From NCBI GenBank assembly GCA_000433135.1, contig HF991952.1, positions 8,306-22,706 of the forward strand: 14,401 nt of DNA, in the 5' to 3' direction. This stretch comes from Clostridium sp. CAG:921. GTDB taxonomy: Bacteria > Bacillota > Clostridia > TANB77 > CAG-465. The position numbers and the translations under genes are program-made. Within the stretch, counting starts at the first letter, position 1, and the number at the start of each line of letters is the position of its first letter. The notes under the pieces were generated by a model. The model searched no databases, was not told where the DNA came from, and was given only the letters and a program-made list of their open reading frames with translations. Positions 1 through 6,263 of this stretch are shown piece by piece.

Positions 1-204
1 TATTCCAAGACAATAGATTATAACGAAACTGAAAATTTGATATGGAGAATTTTTAATTGTATGTATTTTTCGGCAAGACAAGAAGAAAAGTATTTAAAAA
101 ATTTTGAAATAAAATATAAAAAGCAATTATCAAAACAAGCTAAAAAGGACATTGCTATAAATAAAGCGAATTCATCAAATTTACATTGGGAAGAAAATAT
201 TTAA
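1..204 (+). CDS. C-terminal end of an unrecognised protein (partial, 5' end outside window)
   Basis: Frame 1 is open from the first base to a TAA at 202-204 and gives 67 residues ending in HWEENI. The visible tail is lysine- and glutamate-rich, with an aromatic patch (IWRIFNCMYFSARQ) near its start, and I see no catalytic motif or membrane segment. The CGG at 71-73 straddles two codons (TCG GCA), so it is read normally. Lying just upstream of the toxin-antitoxin promoter, it probably belongs to a preceding transcription unit of the same element, perhaps a mobilisation or replication protein, but the fragment is too short to assign. I am sure it is coding from the continuous frame and codon use, and not sure of any function. 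Confidence 0.6.
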   Translation, partial: YSKTIDYNETENLIWRIFNCMYFSARQEEKYLKNFEIKYKKQLSKQAKKDIAINKANSSNLHWEENI

Positions 205-214
205 TTTTGGGAAA

Positions 215-224
215 CAAATATTTG
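215..224. promoter_or_regulatory. Short perfect palindrome, possible antitoxin operator
   Basis: CAAATATTTG at 215-224 is a 10-base perfect palindrome just upstream of the promoter. Toxin-antitoxin operons are commonly autoregulated through palindromes near the promoter. In DNA this AT-rich, short palindromes are common by chance, so the assignment is tentative. Confidence 0.2.
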
Positions 225-232
225 AAAATATA

Positions 233-261
233 TTCTAAATTTTATAAATATGTGTTATAAT
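233..261 (+). promoter_or_regulatory. Probable sigma-70-type promoter with extended -10, upstream of the toxin-antitoxin genes
   Basis: A perfect -10 hexamer TATAAT lies at 256-261, preceded by TG at 253-254 with one base between, the extended -10 arrangement. A poor -35 (TTCTAA, 233-238) sits 17 bases upstream. Extended -10 promoters tolerate weak -35 boxes. The predicted start is near 268-270, about 25 bases before the antitoxin ATG. No comparably clear promoter was seen between 839 and 12058, so this one may feed the conjugation genes by read-through. Confidence 0.6.
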
Positions 262-292
262 ATAAATAGTTCTATGAGAAAGAGGTGATATT

Positions 293-532
293 ATGCAACA
301 AGCAATAAATATACAAGAAGTAGAAAATGCTATGAATAAATATGGAGATATAGTTCTTAGCAAAAATTCAAATAATAATATAATAGTAATGAGTGTTGAA
401 CAATATAGAGATAAATTAAAAGATAAAGAAATTGAAGAAAAACTTTTAAAAGCTGAAAGACAAATAGAAGAGGGAAAAACAATAAAAGCAACAGAAGTAT
501 TTAAGGAGTTGGAAGAAAAATATGGATTCTAA
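293..532 (+). CDS. Type II antitoxin, Phd/YefM-like
   Basis: This 79-residue protein has the layout of Phd/YefM antitoxins. A short N-terminal alpha/beta DNA-binding part (QQAINIQEVENAMNKYGDIVLSKNSNNN, then the strand IIVMSVEQY, roughly residues 2-38) is followed by a charged helical tail (about 40-79) that would wrap the toxin. The family neutralises its toxin by direct binding and represses its own operon. The start is fixed by AGAGGTGAT (281-289) four bases upstream of the ATG. It overlaps the next gene by 11 bases, the usual coupling for such pairs. The family assignment rests on size, N-terminal pattern and the neighbouring toxin; RelB-like is the alternative. Confidence 0.8.
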   Translation: MQQAINIQEVENAMNKYGDIVLSKNSNNNIIVMSVEQYRDKLKDKEIEEKLLKAERQIEEGKTIKATEVFKELEEKYGF

Positions 533-839
533 AAAAGAAATATACGAGATAGAATTTACTGAAGACTGTAGAGATGAAATTAATGAAATTTATGAATATA
601 TTTCAGAAAAATTAGTTGCAGAAAATTCAGCTAAGAAATTAATGAGAAAAATGAGAGATGCAGTAATGGATTTATCTGAAACTCCTAATTTATATATGAA
701 AATTGAAAAAAAGGACAGAAATAAAAGAGAATTTAGAAGAATGGTTATAGATAATTTTGTCGTTTTATATACAGTTGATGAGAATAGCAAAAAAGTTTAT
801 ATTGCACATATGCATTATGGCAGAAGAAATTATTTATAA
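522..839 (+). CDS. Type II toxin, RelE/ParE superfamily
   Basis: This is a 105-residue protein typical of RelE/ParE toxins in length and layout: an initial strand (YEIEFTEDCRDEI), two helices (about residues 15-52, through the EKLVAENSAKKLMRKMRDAV helix), then strands containing REFRRMVIDNFVVLYTVDE and a C-terminal strand KVYIAHMHYGRRNYL. The late VLY...VYI.H..YGRR pattern is characteristic of the family. RelE members cleave mRNA on the ribosome and ParE members poison gyrase; the sequence alone does not decide which. AAGGAG (504-509), inside the antitoxin gene, serves as ribosome site. The pair probably stabilises the element in its host. The start of the coupling protein gene follows 20 bases later. 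Confidence 0.85.
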   Translation: MDSKKEIYEIEFTEDCRDEINEIYEYISEKLVAENSAKKLMRKMRDAVMDLSETPNLYMKIEKKDRNKREFRRMVIDNFVVLYTVDENSKKVYIAHMHYGRRNYL

Positions 840-859
840 AAAATATAGGAACATTTACA

Positions 860-2857
860 ATGAAAGTAGATGTTCTTTTAATTTACATGAAAAGGAGGAA
901 TGTGGAGTTCCAAAAAAGGAGAAAAAACATAAATAGAAAAATTTTACTTATAATAGCGATAATATTTAGTATAGGAATATGTGCTTACACATCTGTAAAT
1001 CTACATTTTTTATTAAGCAAAGATTTTGAAAGTATGCTAAATTTGAATTTACAAGATATAATAAAAACACTATTCGCAGACAAAAGAATATTACTTATAT
1101 TTATAATATTAGAAACAATAGTAATAACATTTTTATTATTATTTACTAATAAAACTAAAAATATATATCATAGCAAAACAATAAAATTAACAGATAAAAT
1201 AGAAGTACCAGTACCAGCAGGAGATGGACAATACGGAACAGCTTGGTGGTTACAAAAGAAGGACTATGATAAAATATTTAGTTACAATATAATTGATAGA
1301 AACAAAGAATATAAAGAAAGTTGTTTTGATTCAGGTGGAATAATAACTAATTTTGAAAGAAATGGAAATCTAGAAAAAATACATTTCATTGGAGATAATT
1401 TACATACGATTTTAATAGGTAGCTCAGGATCAGGAAAGTCAAGGTCAATTTTAATTCCAAGTATAACAATGCTTGGGTTAGCATCAGAAAATATGTTAAT
1501 TAGTGATGTAAAAGGTGAATTATATTTATATACAGCACCAAAATTAAAAGAACTTGGATATAATGTAATTGCATTAGATTTTATAAATTTTTTAAAAAGT
1601 AATCATTATAATTTTTTAGATTTAGTTATAAATGCAGTAGAAGATGATAATATTCCACTTGCTGAAAGTCTTGTAAATGATATTGTAAATATATTAGTAG
1701 AAAAAAATGATAAGACAGAGCCTATCTGGGTTAATGGAGAACAGAGTGTAATAAAAACAGCAATTATGGCTGTGGTACTTGAAAATAAAGGCAGAAGAGA
1801 ATATCAAACTTTAACAAATGCTTATTATTTTGTGGCTGAAATGTTTAAAACAGCAGATGATGGTGAAATGTTAATTGACAAATATATGAAAAATAAAACA
1901 GCAGAAGATCCTATAAAAAAGTTTTTTGCAGTAGCAGGTACAGCACCATCAAAAACAAGAGGAAGTTTTGTGGCGGCAGCACTTTCTACTTTACAAATGT
2001 TTGTAAGTGAATATGTTGCAGATACAATACAAAAATCGGATTTTGATTTAAGAGATTTTGCAACAAAGAAAACAGTAATATATATTTTATTGAGTGATGA
2101 TAAATTAACATATCATAAATTACGGTAGTCTATTAGTACAACAGTTATATACAGCAATTGTAGATAGCAGTAGAAATTCGGGAGGAGAGCTACCTATAAG
2201 AATGAATTTTATATTGGATGAATTTGCTAACTTTACAAAAATTGATACATTTCAGTCAATGCTAACAGTTTCAAGACGGTAGAAATTGCAGATTTACAAT
2301 TGCAATTCAAAGTTTTGGACAACTAGAAGAAAAATACGGAAAAGAAGGAGCACAGAATATTTTAGACAATGCTACTCTAATATATTTAAAATCAAATAGT
2401 GTTGAAACAGCAACTAAAATATCAGACAAATTACGGAGTATATTCAGCACAAAGTTATGGTGAAAGTAGTAACACGAATATTAAATATGATAATAGTAGT
2501 AGCAGTATGAGTTTAATTTCTAGAAAGATGTTAACAGCAGATGAAGTGCTAAGAATACAAAGCCCAATTATTTTAGTAATGATTGCAGGTGAATATTCAG
2601 CTATATTATATGTTCCAGATATATCAAAAATGTATTTTAATAAATTAAATGGAATGGGAACAAAAGAAGAAAATAAAAAATTAAGAATCAAAAGAGAGGA
2701 AGAAAGACCAATAAGAGAAATTCAAAAGGTTAAAATATGGAACATTTGGGATGAAATAAATAATATGGATGAAGAAGATTTTGAAGAAAGACAGAATTTA
2801 AAAGAACTTCGTGAAAACTGGAGAGTAAGTAGGAAGAGAAAGGACAATGATGAATAA
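860..2857 (+). CDS. virD4: VirD4/TraG-family coupling protein, read through three CGGN sites
   Basis: Type IV coupling proteins are hexameric inner-membrane ATPases that deliver the relaxase-DNA complex to the channel. Two N-terminal membrane segments lie at about residues 27-52 and 76-95. The Walker A motif GSSGSGKS is at 187-194 and Walker B FILDEFAN has its Asp-Glu at 453-454; SRGRN and an AIQSFGQLEEKYG stretch follow. As written, the frame closes at 2128. Three extra C bases (2123, 2277, 2434), each before a glycine codon, break it; omitting them yields one 664-residue protein of normal family length. Since three single-base insertions restore the phase, both outer segments share a frame. 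Start choice is uncertain: ATG 860 has AGGA nine bases upstream, while in-frame ATG 887 and GTG 902 exist, the latter three bases after a strong AGGAGG. It overlaps the next gene. Confidence 0.85.
2123..2126 (+). other. CGGT frame-break site 1 (VirD4 Gly422)
   Basis: The triplet reading is TTA CGG TAG, an immediate stop. Reading CGGT as one glycine gives HKLG-SLLVQQLY, a continuous coupling-protein sequence leading into Walker B. The extra base is C at 2123. Confidence 0.9.
2277..2280 (+). other. CGGT frame-break site 2 (VirD4 Gly473)
   Basis: The triplet reading is AGA CGG TAG, again an immediate stop. Reading CGGT as one glycine gives the coupling-protein motif SRGRN followed by CRFTIAIQSF. 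The extra base is C at 2277. Confidence 0.9.
2434..2437 (+). other. CGGA frame-break site 3 (VirD4 Gly525)
   Basis: The triplet reading runs TTA CGG AGT and reaches a TGA nine codons after the CGG. Reading CGGA as glycine gives KISDKLG-VYSAQSYGES and continues to the natural end at 2857. The extra base is C at 2434. Confidence 0.9.
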
Positions 2858-3200
2858 AAATAAAGAAAAAATAAAAACAGCAATTAAGATTGGTTTAAGA
2901 ATAATCTTATTTGTTGTTTTATTATTTGCAATGCAACAGATAGTTCATGCAGCAAGTTTTGAAGAAACTAAATTAGTTATAGGAACACAAAATTTAGTTA
3001 ATGCAGTAATTAAATGGCTAACTGGTATAGGAATAACAATTTGTGGTGGTTATTTCATTTACTATGTTTATTGCCTAAAAACAAATGATGAGGGAGAAAG
3101 AAGAAGAAATATGCAAAATATTAAAACAACTTTAATATCAATGGTATTAATTACTTGTGGTTTGGCACTTATAGATGTAATTCTTGGATTCTACAGATAA
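2850..3200 (+). CDS. Small secreted/membrane protein, VirB2/TrbC pilin-like
   Basis: This 116-residue protein has a signal-peptide-like N terminus (basic KNKEKIKTAIK, a hydrophobic core IILFVVLLFAM, then a possible cleavage site after VHAA near residue 35). Two further hydrophobic segments follow (about 56-76 and 92-114), separated by a short charged loop KTNDEGERRRN. That is the topology of VirB2/TrbC-type pilin subunits, and its place between the coupling protein and the VirB6-like gene fits, though no diagnostic motif proves it. Two adjacent ATGs exist, at 2847 and 2850. AGGA (2841-2844) is five bases from the second and only two from the first, so 2850 is preferred. It overlaps the VirD4 stop codon. 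A perfect hairpin follows the gene. Confidence 0.6.
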   Translation: MNKNKEKIKTAIKIGLRIILFVVLLFAMQQIVHAASFEETKLVIGTQNLVNAVIKWLTGIGITICGGYFIYYVYCLKTNDEGERRRNMQNIKTTLISMVLITCGLALIDVILGFYR

Positions 3201-3222
3201 AGAAAATTATTGAATTTTCTTT
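3199..3222. other. Perfect 10-bp hairpin between the pilin-like and VirB6-like genes
   Basis: AAAGAAAATT (3199-3208) and AATTTTCTTT (3213-3222) are exact reverse complements around the loop ATTG. The stem begins within the stop codon of the upstream gene. The 3' arm ends in TTT but no U tract follows, and the stem is AT-rich, so it is at best a weak terminator. It could instead mark an mRNA 3' end or processing point that raises the level of the pilin-like message. Confidence 0.55.
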
Positions 3223-3240
3223 GAATAGAGGTGATAAAAA

Positions 3241-4084
3241 ATGGCAGATATGCTTGTAGAATTAATTCAAAAATTTATTGATGGATCAGAGGCAACACTA
3301 AATTCATTATTTAAAAGTATGGTGAATTTGGTGTTTTTTATAGAAAGAGAATTAAATAGCATACAAGTGCAGGGTGGCAGTAAAATAGATTTCAATGGAA
3401 TATATCAAGTTGTATTTAATTATGCTTGTTTTATTTTAGTAATTGTATTTATTGCAAAATTAATAAAGATATATTTTTTACAAAATGATGGGGATGCAGA
3501 AAAAAATCCAATTCATTTAATTGTTGGAATGTTAAAAGCAGTAATAATTATGATTTGTTGTAAAGAAATTTATGATATATTTGTCGGAATCACAAGTAGT
3601 TTTCTAAATAGCATTTTAGGTGCTATGCCTGTTAAAACGGTAAGTTTATCTGAAGTGTTAAGTGGAAATATTGCAGGAGGTATTTTTACAGCAGTAGCAT
3701 GTTTAGTATTACTGATAACTTGGTTAGTTTTAATTTGTCAATTTATTATGAAGGGAATTGAAATGCTACTAATGAGAATGGGAATACCATTTGCAAGTAT
3801 TCGGACTTTTAAATTCAGATGGAGGAGTATTTCCTGAATATATAAGAGGCTTTTTAATGACAGCATTTACATTGGTAATACAATTAACACTTATGAATTT
3901 GTCAATTTTAGTAACAATAAATGGACATTTAATTTATGCTATTGCAATAGCAATAATATCAGTAAATACACCAATGATACTATCAAAATATTTGGTAAAA
4001 CCAAATGGAAGTATTATAAATTCAGCAGGAAATACAGCACGTAATTTAAGGGCATTGACACCTAGATTAAGAAGGAGGAGATAA
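3241..4084 (+). CDS. VirB6/TrbL-like polytopic channel protein, read through one CGGN site
   Basis: With the extra C at 3802 skipped, the gene encodes 280 residues with at least five hydrophobic segments, including FNYACFILVIVFIAKLIKIY, HLIVGMLKAVIIMICC, the block around AVACLVLLITWLVLICQFIM, and two after the shift (LMTAFTLVIQLTLMNLSILV and LIYAIAIAIISVNTPMIL). A basic C terminus RLRRRR ends it. Multi-spanning proteins at this locus form the inner-membrane channel of Gram-positive type IV secretion systems. Without the shift the protein stops at 3837, after 198 residues, losing the last membrane segments. The start is clear: AGGTGATAAAAA directly precedes ATG 3241. The VirB6/TrbL family call rests on topology and position, not on a motif. 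Confidence 0.7.
3802..3805 (+). other. CGGA frame-break site 4 (VirB6-like Gly188)
   Basis: The triplet reading is ATT CGG ACT and stops at 3837. Reading CGGA as glycine gives GIPFASIG-LLNSDGGVFP and an open frame to 4084. The extra base is C at 3802. Confidence 0.85.
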
Positions 4085-4089
4085 AAATC
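4073..4089 (+). promoter_or_regulatory. Strong ribosome binding site in front of an apparent AUC start
   Basis: AGGAGG at 4073-4078 lies eight bases before ATC at 4087-4089, ideal spacing. The nearest in-frame ATG (4174) has no ribosome site and would remove the first membrane segment. An in-frame ATA at 4081 overlaps the upstream TAA but is only two bases from AGGAGG. I infer AUC initiation, giving a protein starting METLQEIIRVLRNI. Confidence 0.55.
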
Positions 4090-4684
4090 GAAACTTTACA
4101 AGAAATAATACGAGTTTTAAGAAACATTGGCATCGCTATTGGAAGTGTAACATTTATTATCTTATTAATAAAAATGAGTGTAGAGCCTGACAACAAAATG
4201 AAGTATATTAAATTAGCGAAAAATACAGTTATAGCAAGTATATTAATAACATTGTCACTAAGCCTTTTAGAAATTCCTAAAAGTTATTTTGGAACACCTA
4301 CTGGAATTGCAGATGATGAAACAAGTGATATTACATTTGCTAAAATAGAAGATAAAGATTGTCAAAACAGAGAAGTTGTAAATATAGATGGAAAAAGATA
4401 TGTTATAACAGATTCAAATAAAACAATTGCAGCATTAACTGACAATGAAGAATTGCATGAAGCCTTTGGACTATATTCTTCAGCCAAAGTAGTAGAAAAT
4501 GTAAGTTATTTAAGACTATTTAATGACTGTCAAGGGTTTTGGAAAGGATATTATGCAGATATAGCATATTATAGAGATTCAGATGGGTTTATTTTTCCTT
4601 CTAACTTTACATATCAAGATTATATAAACCATAAGGAAAATAATTCATTTGGTCGGAGGAGCAGGTGGAGGTGGTAGTAGATGA
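4087..4684 (+). CDS. Unrecognised conjugation-region membrane protein, AUC start, one CGGN site in a Gly-rich tail
   Basis: This is 198 residues if translation starts at ATC 4087 and the C at 4654 is skipped. Two hydrophobic segments (about 11-30, IGIAIGSVTFIILLIK, and 41-57, TVIASILITLSLSLLEIP) are followed by a polar domain (about 60-185) that is probably extracytoplasmic, with two cysteines (DKDCQ, FNDCQG) and many aromatics. The tail FGGGAGGGGSR is glycine-rich. Skipping the C places the TGA at 4682-4684, overlapping the next gene's ATG in the classic ATGA arrangement; reading triplets gives a basic tail (RRSRWRW) and a TAG at 4675-4677. The GGAGGT encoding the tail is also the ribosome site of the next gene. 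Its location suggests a channel component; I do not recognise the family. Confidence 0.65.
4654..4657 (+). other. CGGA frame-break site 5 (4087-protein Gly190)
   Basis: GGT CGG AGG in triplets reaches TAG at 4675. Reading CGGA as glycine gives FGGGAGGGGSR and a TGA overlapping the downstream ATG. The extra base is C at 4654. This is the weakest of the seven on protein grounds, because the shift is only nine residues from the end. Confidence 0.75.
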
Positions 4685-4998
4685 AAAAAACTGTAAAAAT
4701 ACCATCGCAAATTAAATTGCAAACTGAATTTTTTGAAGGATATGGTATGGCTGAATTAATAAAAAGTATTATTGTTTTGGCTATATCAAGTATAATTGCA
4801 TATTGCATATATAAAATAACGAAAACCACTTTATTAGCAACATTCTTAGTTATAGGAAGTACAGCAATTTCAGTTGTATTTGTTACTAAAAATAGAAGTG
4901 GTTTTTCTTTAATGGATAATATAAAAAATATCGTAAAATATGAACTTATGCAAAAAGGGTATAAGTATGAAAGAGGGAATTTCAATAAAAGAGAATAA
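4681..4998 (+). CDS. prgI: PrgI-family conjugation membrane protein (VirB3-like position)
   Basis: This 105-residue protein has the PrgI layout: a short N-terminal polar part (KKTVKIPSQIKLQTEFFEG), two membrane helices (about residues 24-44 and 49-68), then a cytoplasmic tail with GFSLMDNIKNIVKYELMQKGY, where the SLMDNI...Y pattern is typical. In Gram-positive type IV systems such proteins sit next to VirB4 and correspond to VirB3. GGAGGT (4667-4672) is eight bases upstream of the ATG. The gene overlaps its predecessor by ATGA if the CGGA shift is made, and overlaps the next gene by 32 bases, implying coupled translation. No irregularities were found in its frame. Confidence 0.75.
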   Translation: MKKTVKIPSQIKLQTEFFEGYGMAELIKSIIVLAISSIIAYCIYKITKTTLLATFLVIGSTAISVVFVTKNRSGFSLMDNIKNIVKYELMQKGYKYERGNFNKRE

Positions 4999-5578
4999 AT
5001 CATTAAATGAATTTTTAAATATTAGAAAAATTGAAGATAACTTTTTATATACATTAGATAAACAAGTAATTTCTTTTATAAGAGTACAACCAATAAATAC
5101 GGAATTATTTTCAGAAGAGGAACTTATACAAAAAATGAATAGTTCAAGTGTTGAGTTTAGTAATGAACAACAACCATATACTATTTTTATAATTCCTAGA
5201 AAAGTAGATATTGCAGATTTTATAAAAGAACAAGAAGATTTAAAGAAAAAATTAAAAGATGAGGCAAGTATAAGAATTGTTGAAAAAAGAATTATAGCAA
5301 CACATGAAATGGTTGCAAATAAAAACATTATCGAAAATGAATTTTATCTATGTATATGGGAGAATGCATCAGAGAATGTTGAAGAAAAATTAGAAAAAAG
5401 AGCAATAAACTGGAAAAATAGATTAAAACAATGTGATTTGGAATCTGAAATATTAGAGAAGACAGAAATTATATTATTAATTAAAAGTTTTACAATTCCA
5501 GAATTTGCTCGAAAGGAGAGTGTGGATTATGATGATAGCATCATAAAAATAAGGAGAAGTAGTGTTAAAAATAAATAA
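4967..5578 (+). CDS. Conjugation accessory protein of the TrsD-like type
   Basis: About 203 residues, soluble, highly charged, with no membrane segment. The N-terminal half (FLNIRKIEDNFLYTLDKQVISFIRVQPINTELFS) resembles N-terminal regions of VirB4-type proteins, and small standalone proteins of this sort (TrsD-like) precede VirB4 in Gram-positive conjugation loci. A lysine- and glutamate-rich coiled stretch lies at about residues 78-120. The start at ATG 4967 is preferred over the longer frame from 4940, because AAGGG (4955-4959) is seven bases upstream and the overlap with prgI is then modest. It overlaps the methyltransferase GTG start by 17 bases. The function is not directly visible; the TrsD-like label is inferred from position and length. 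Confidence 0.55.
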   Translation: MKEGISIKENKSLNEFLNIRKIEDNFLYTLDKQVISFIRVQPINTELFSEEELIQKMNSSSVEFSNEQQPYTIFIIPRKVDIADFIKEQEDLKKKLKDEASIRIVEKRIIATHEMVANKNIIENEFYLCIWENASENVEEKLEKRAINWKNRLKQCDLESEILEKTEIILLIKSFTIPEFARKESVDYDDSIIKIRRSSVKNK

Positions 5579-6263
5579 TGTTTACAATATGGATTGTATG
5601 GAAGGAATAAAATTATTAGATGATAAAAGTATCGATTTAGTGATAATAGATCCGCCATATAAATTAAATTTAAGCAAATTAAAACATCCATCAAGTTTTA
5701 ATAGTTATGCAAATGAACTATTAGATTTAAAGGATGGATTTGATTTAAAAGTATTAGATTTATTAGTACAAAAAATGAAAAAGATAAATATATACATTTA
5801 CTGTTCTAAAAGGCAGGTAAAGGAATTACTGGAATATTTTATGAATAAAGATTGTAATTATGAAATATTAACATGGCATAAAATGAATCCTAGTCCATTA
5901 ACAAATAATAATTATTTGCCTGATACAGAATATGTAGTATTTGCAAGAGAAAAGGGAGTAAGGCTATATGGAAATTATCATACTAAAAGAAAATATTATA
6001 TTTCAGGAGTAAATCAAGTCGACAAGAAAAAATGGAAACATCCAACTATAAAACCATTACCGTTTATAGAAAATCACATAATAAATTCAAGTAACGAGGG
6101 TGATTTGATTTTAGATTGTTTTGCTGGAAGTGGTACAACTCTGGTTGGAGCAATAAATCAAAATAGAAATTTTATAGGTTTTGAAATAAATAGCCAATAT
6201 TATGAAATAGCAAAACAAAGAATAAAAGAAGCATTAGAAACAAAGGCAGGTGATAAAAAATAA
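5562..6263 (+). CDS. DNA methyltransferase, N4-cytosine/N6-adenine type, beta-class order
   Basis: The catalytic motif DPPY lies at residues 30-33 and the S-adenosylmethionine-binding motif FAGSGTT at 187-193. Motif IV before motif I is the beta-class order. A KHPTIKPLPFIENHI segment just before the cofactor motif is also typical. At 233 residues it is a compact orphan enzyme with no restriction endonuclease beside it. The start is GTG 5562, with AAGGAG (5551-5556) five bases upstream. The stop at 6261-6263 overlaps the apparent VirB4 start codon ATA. Set inside a conjugation operon, it probably modifies element DNA to escape restriction in recipients; target sequence and base are not visible. 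Confidence 0.9.
   Translation: MLKINNVYNMDCMEGIKLLDDKSIDLVIIDPPYKLNLSKLKHPSSFNSYANELLDLKDGFDLKVLDLLVQKMKKINIYIYCSKRQVKELLEYFMNKDCNYEILTWHKMNPSPLTNNNYLPDTEYVVFAREKGVRLYGNYHTKRKYYISGVNQVDKKKWKHPTIKPLPFIENHIINSSNEGDLILDCFAGSGTTLVGAINQNRNFIGFEINSQYYEIAKQRIKEALETKAGDKK
6248..6262 (+). promoter_or_regulatory. Ribosome binding site in front of an apparent AUA start of virB4
   Basis: AGGTGATAAAAA (6248-6259) is followed by ATA. The same twelve-base leader directly precedes the normal ATG of the VirB6-like gene (3229-3241). A stop in the VirB4 frame at 6254-6256 rules out anything longer, and the first in-frame ATG (6530) would remove 90 conserved-looking residues. AUA is therefore the best start, giving MKKQEADYNLIDLI. 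Confidence 0.6.

Noticed and set aside
1418..1441. Possible CGGN-like break in the VirD4 Walker A
   Set aside because: This P-loop reads normally in triplets (GSSGSGKS at 187-194); only the VirB4 P-loop carries the extra C.
860..2857. Treating virD4 (and the other broken genes) as pseudogenes
   Set aside because: Every break is the same extra C before a glycine codon, and the sequence between breaks is clean and conserved-looking. Ordinary decay would give mixed lesions.
2399..2857. A separate gene starting at 2399
   Set aside because: It has no ribosome site there and its sequence is the C-terminal continuation of VirD4 once the C at 2434 is skipped.
4675..4684. Mycoplasma-type code with UGA as tryptophan
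   Set aside because: TGA is needed as a stop at 9108-9110 and in the ATGA overlap at 4682-4684, and TGG is used for Trp throughout.
4620..5003. Reverse-strand open frames such as 4620-5003, 4909-5328 and 12265-12483
   Set aside because: They lie opposite well-supported genes, have hydrophobic low-complexity compositions typical of antisense AT-rich DNA, and lack ribosome sites.
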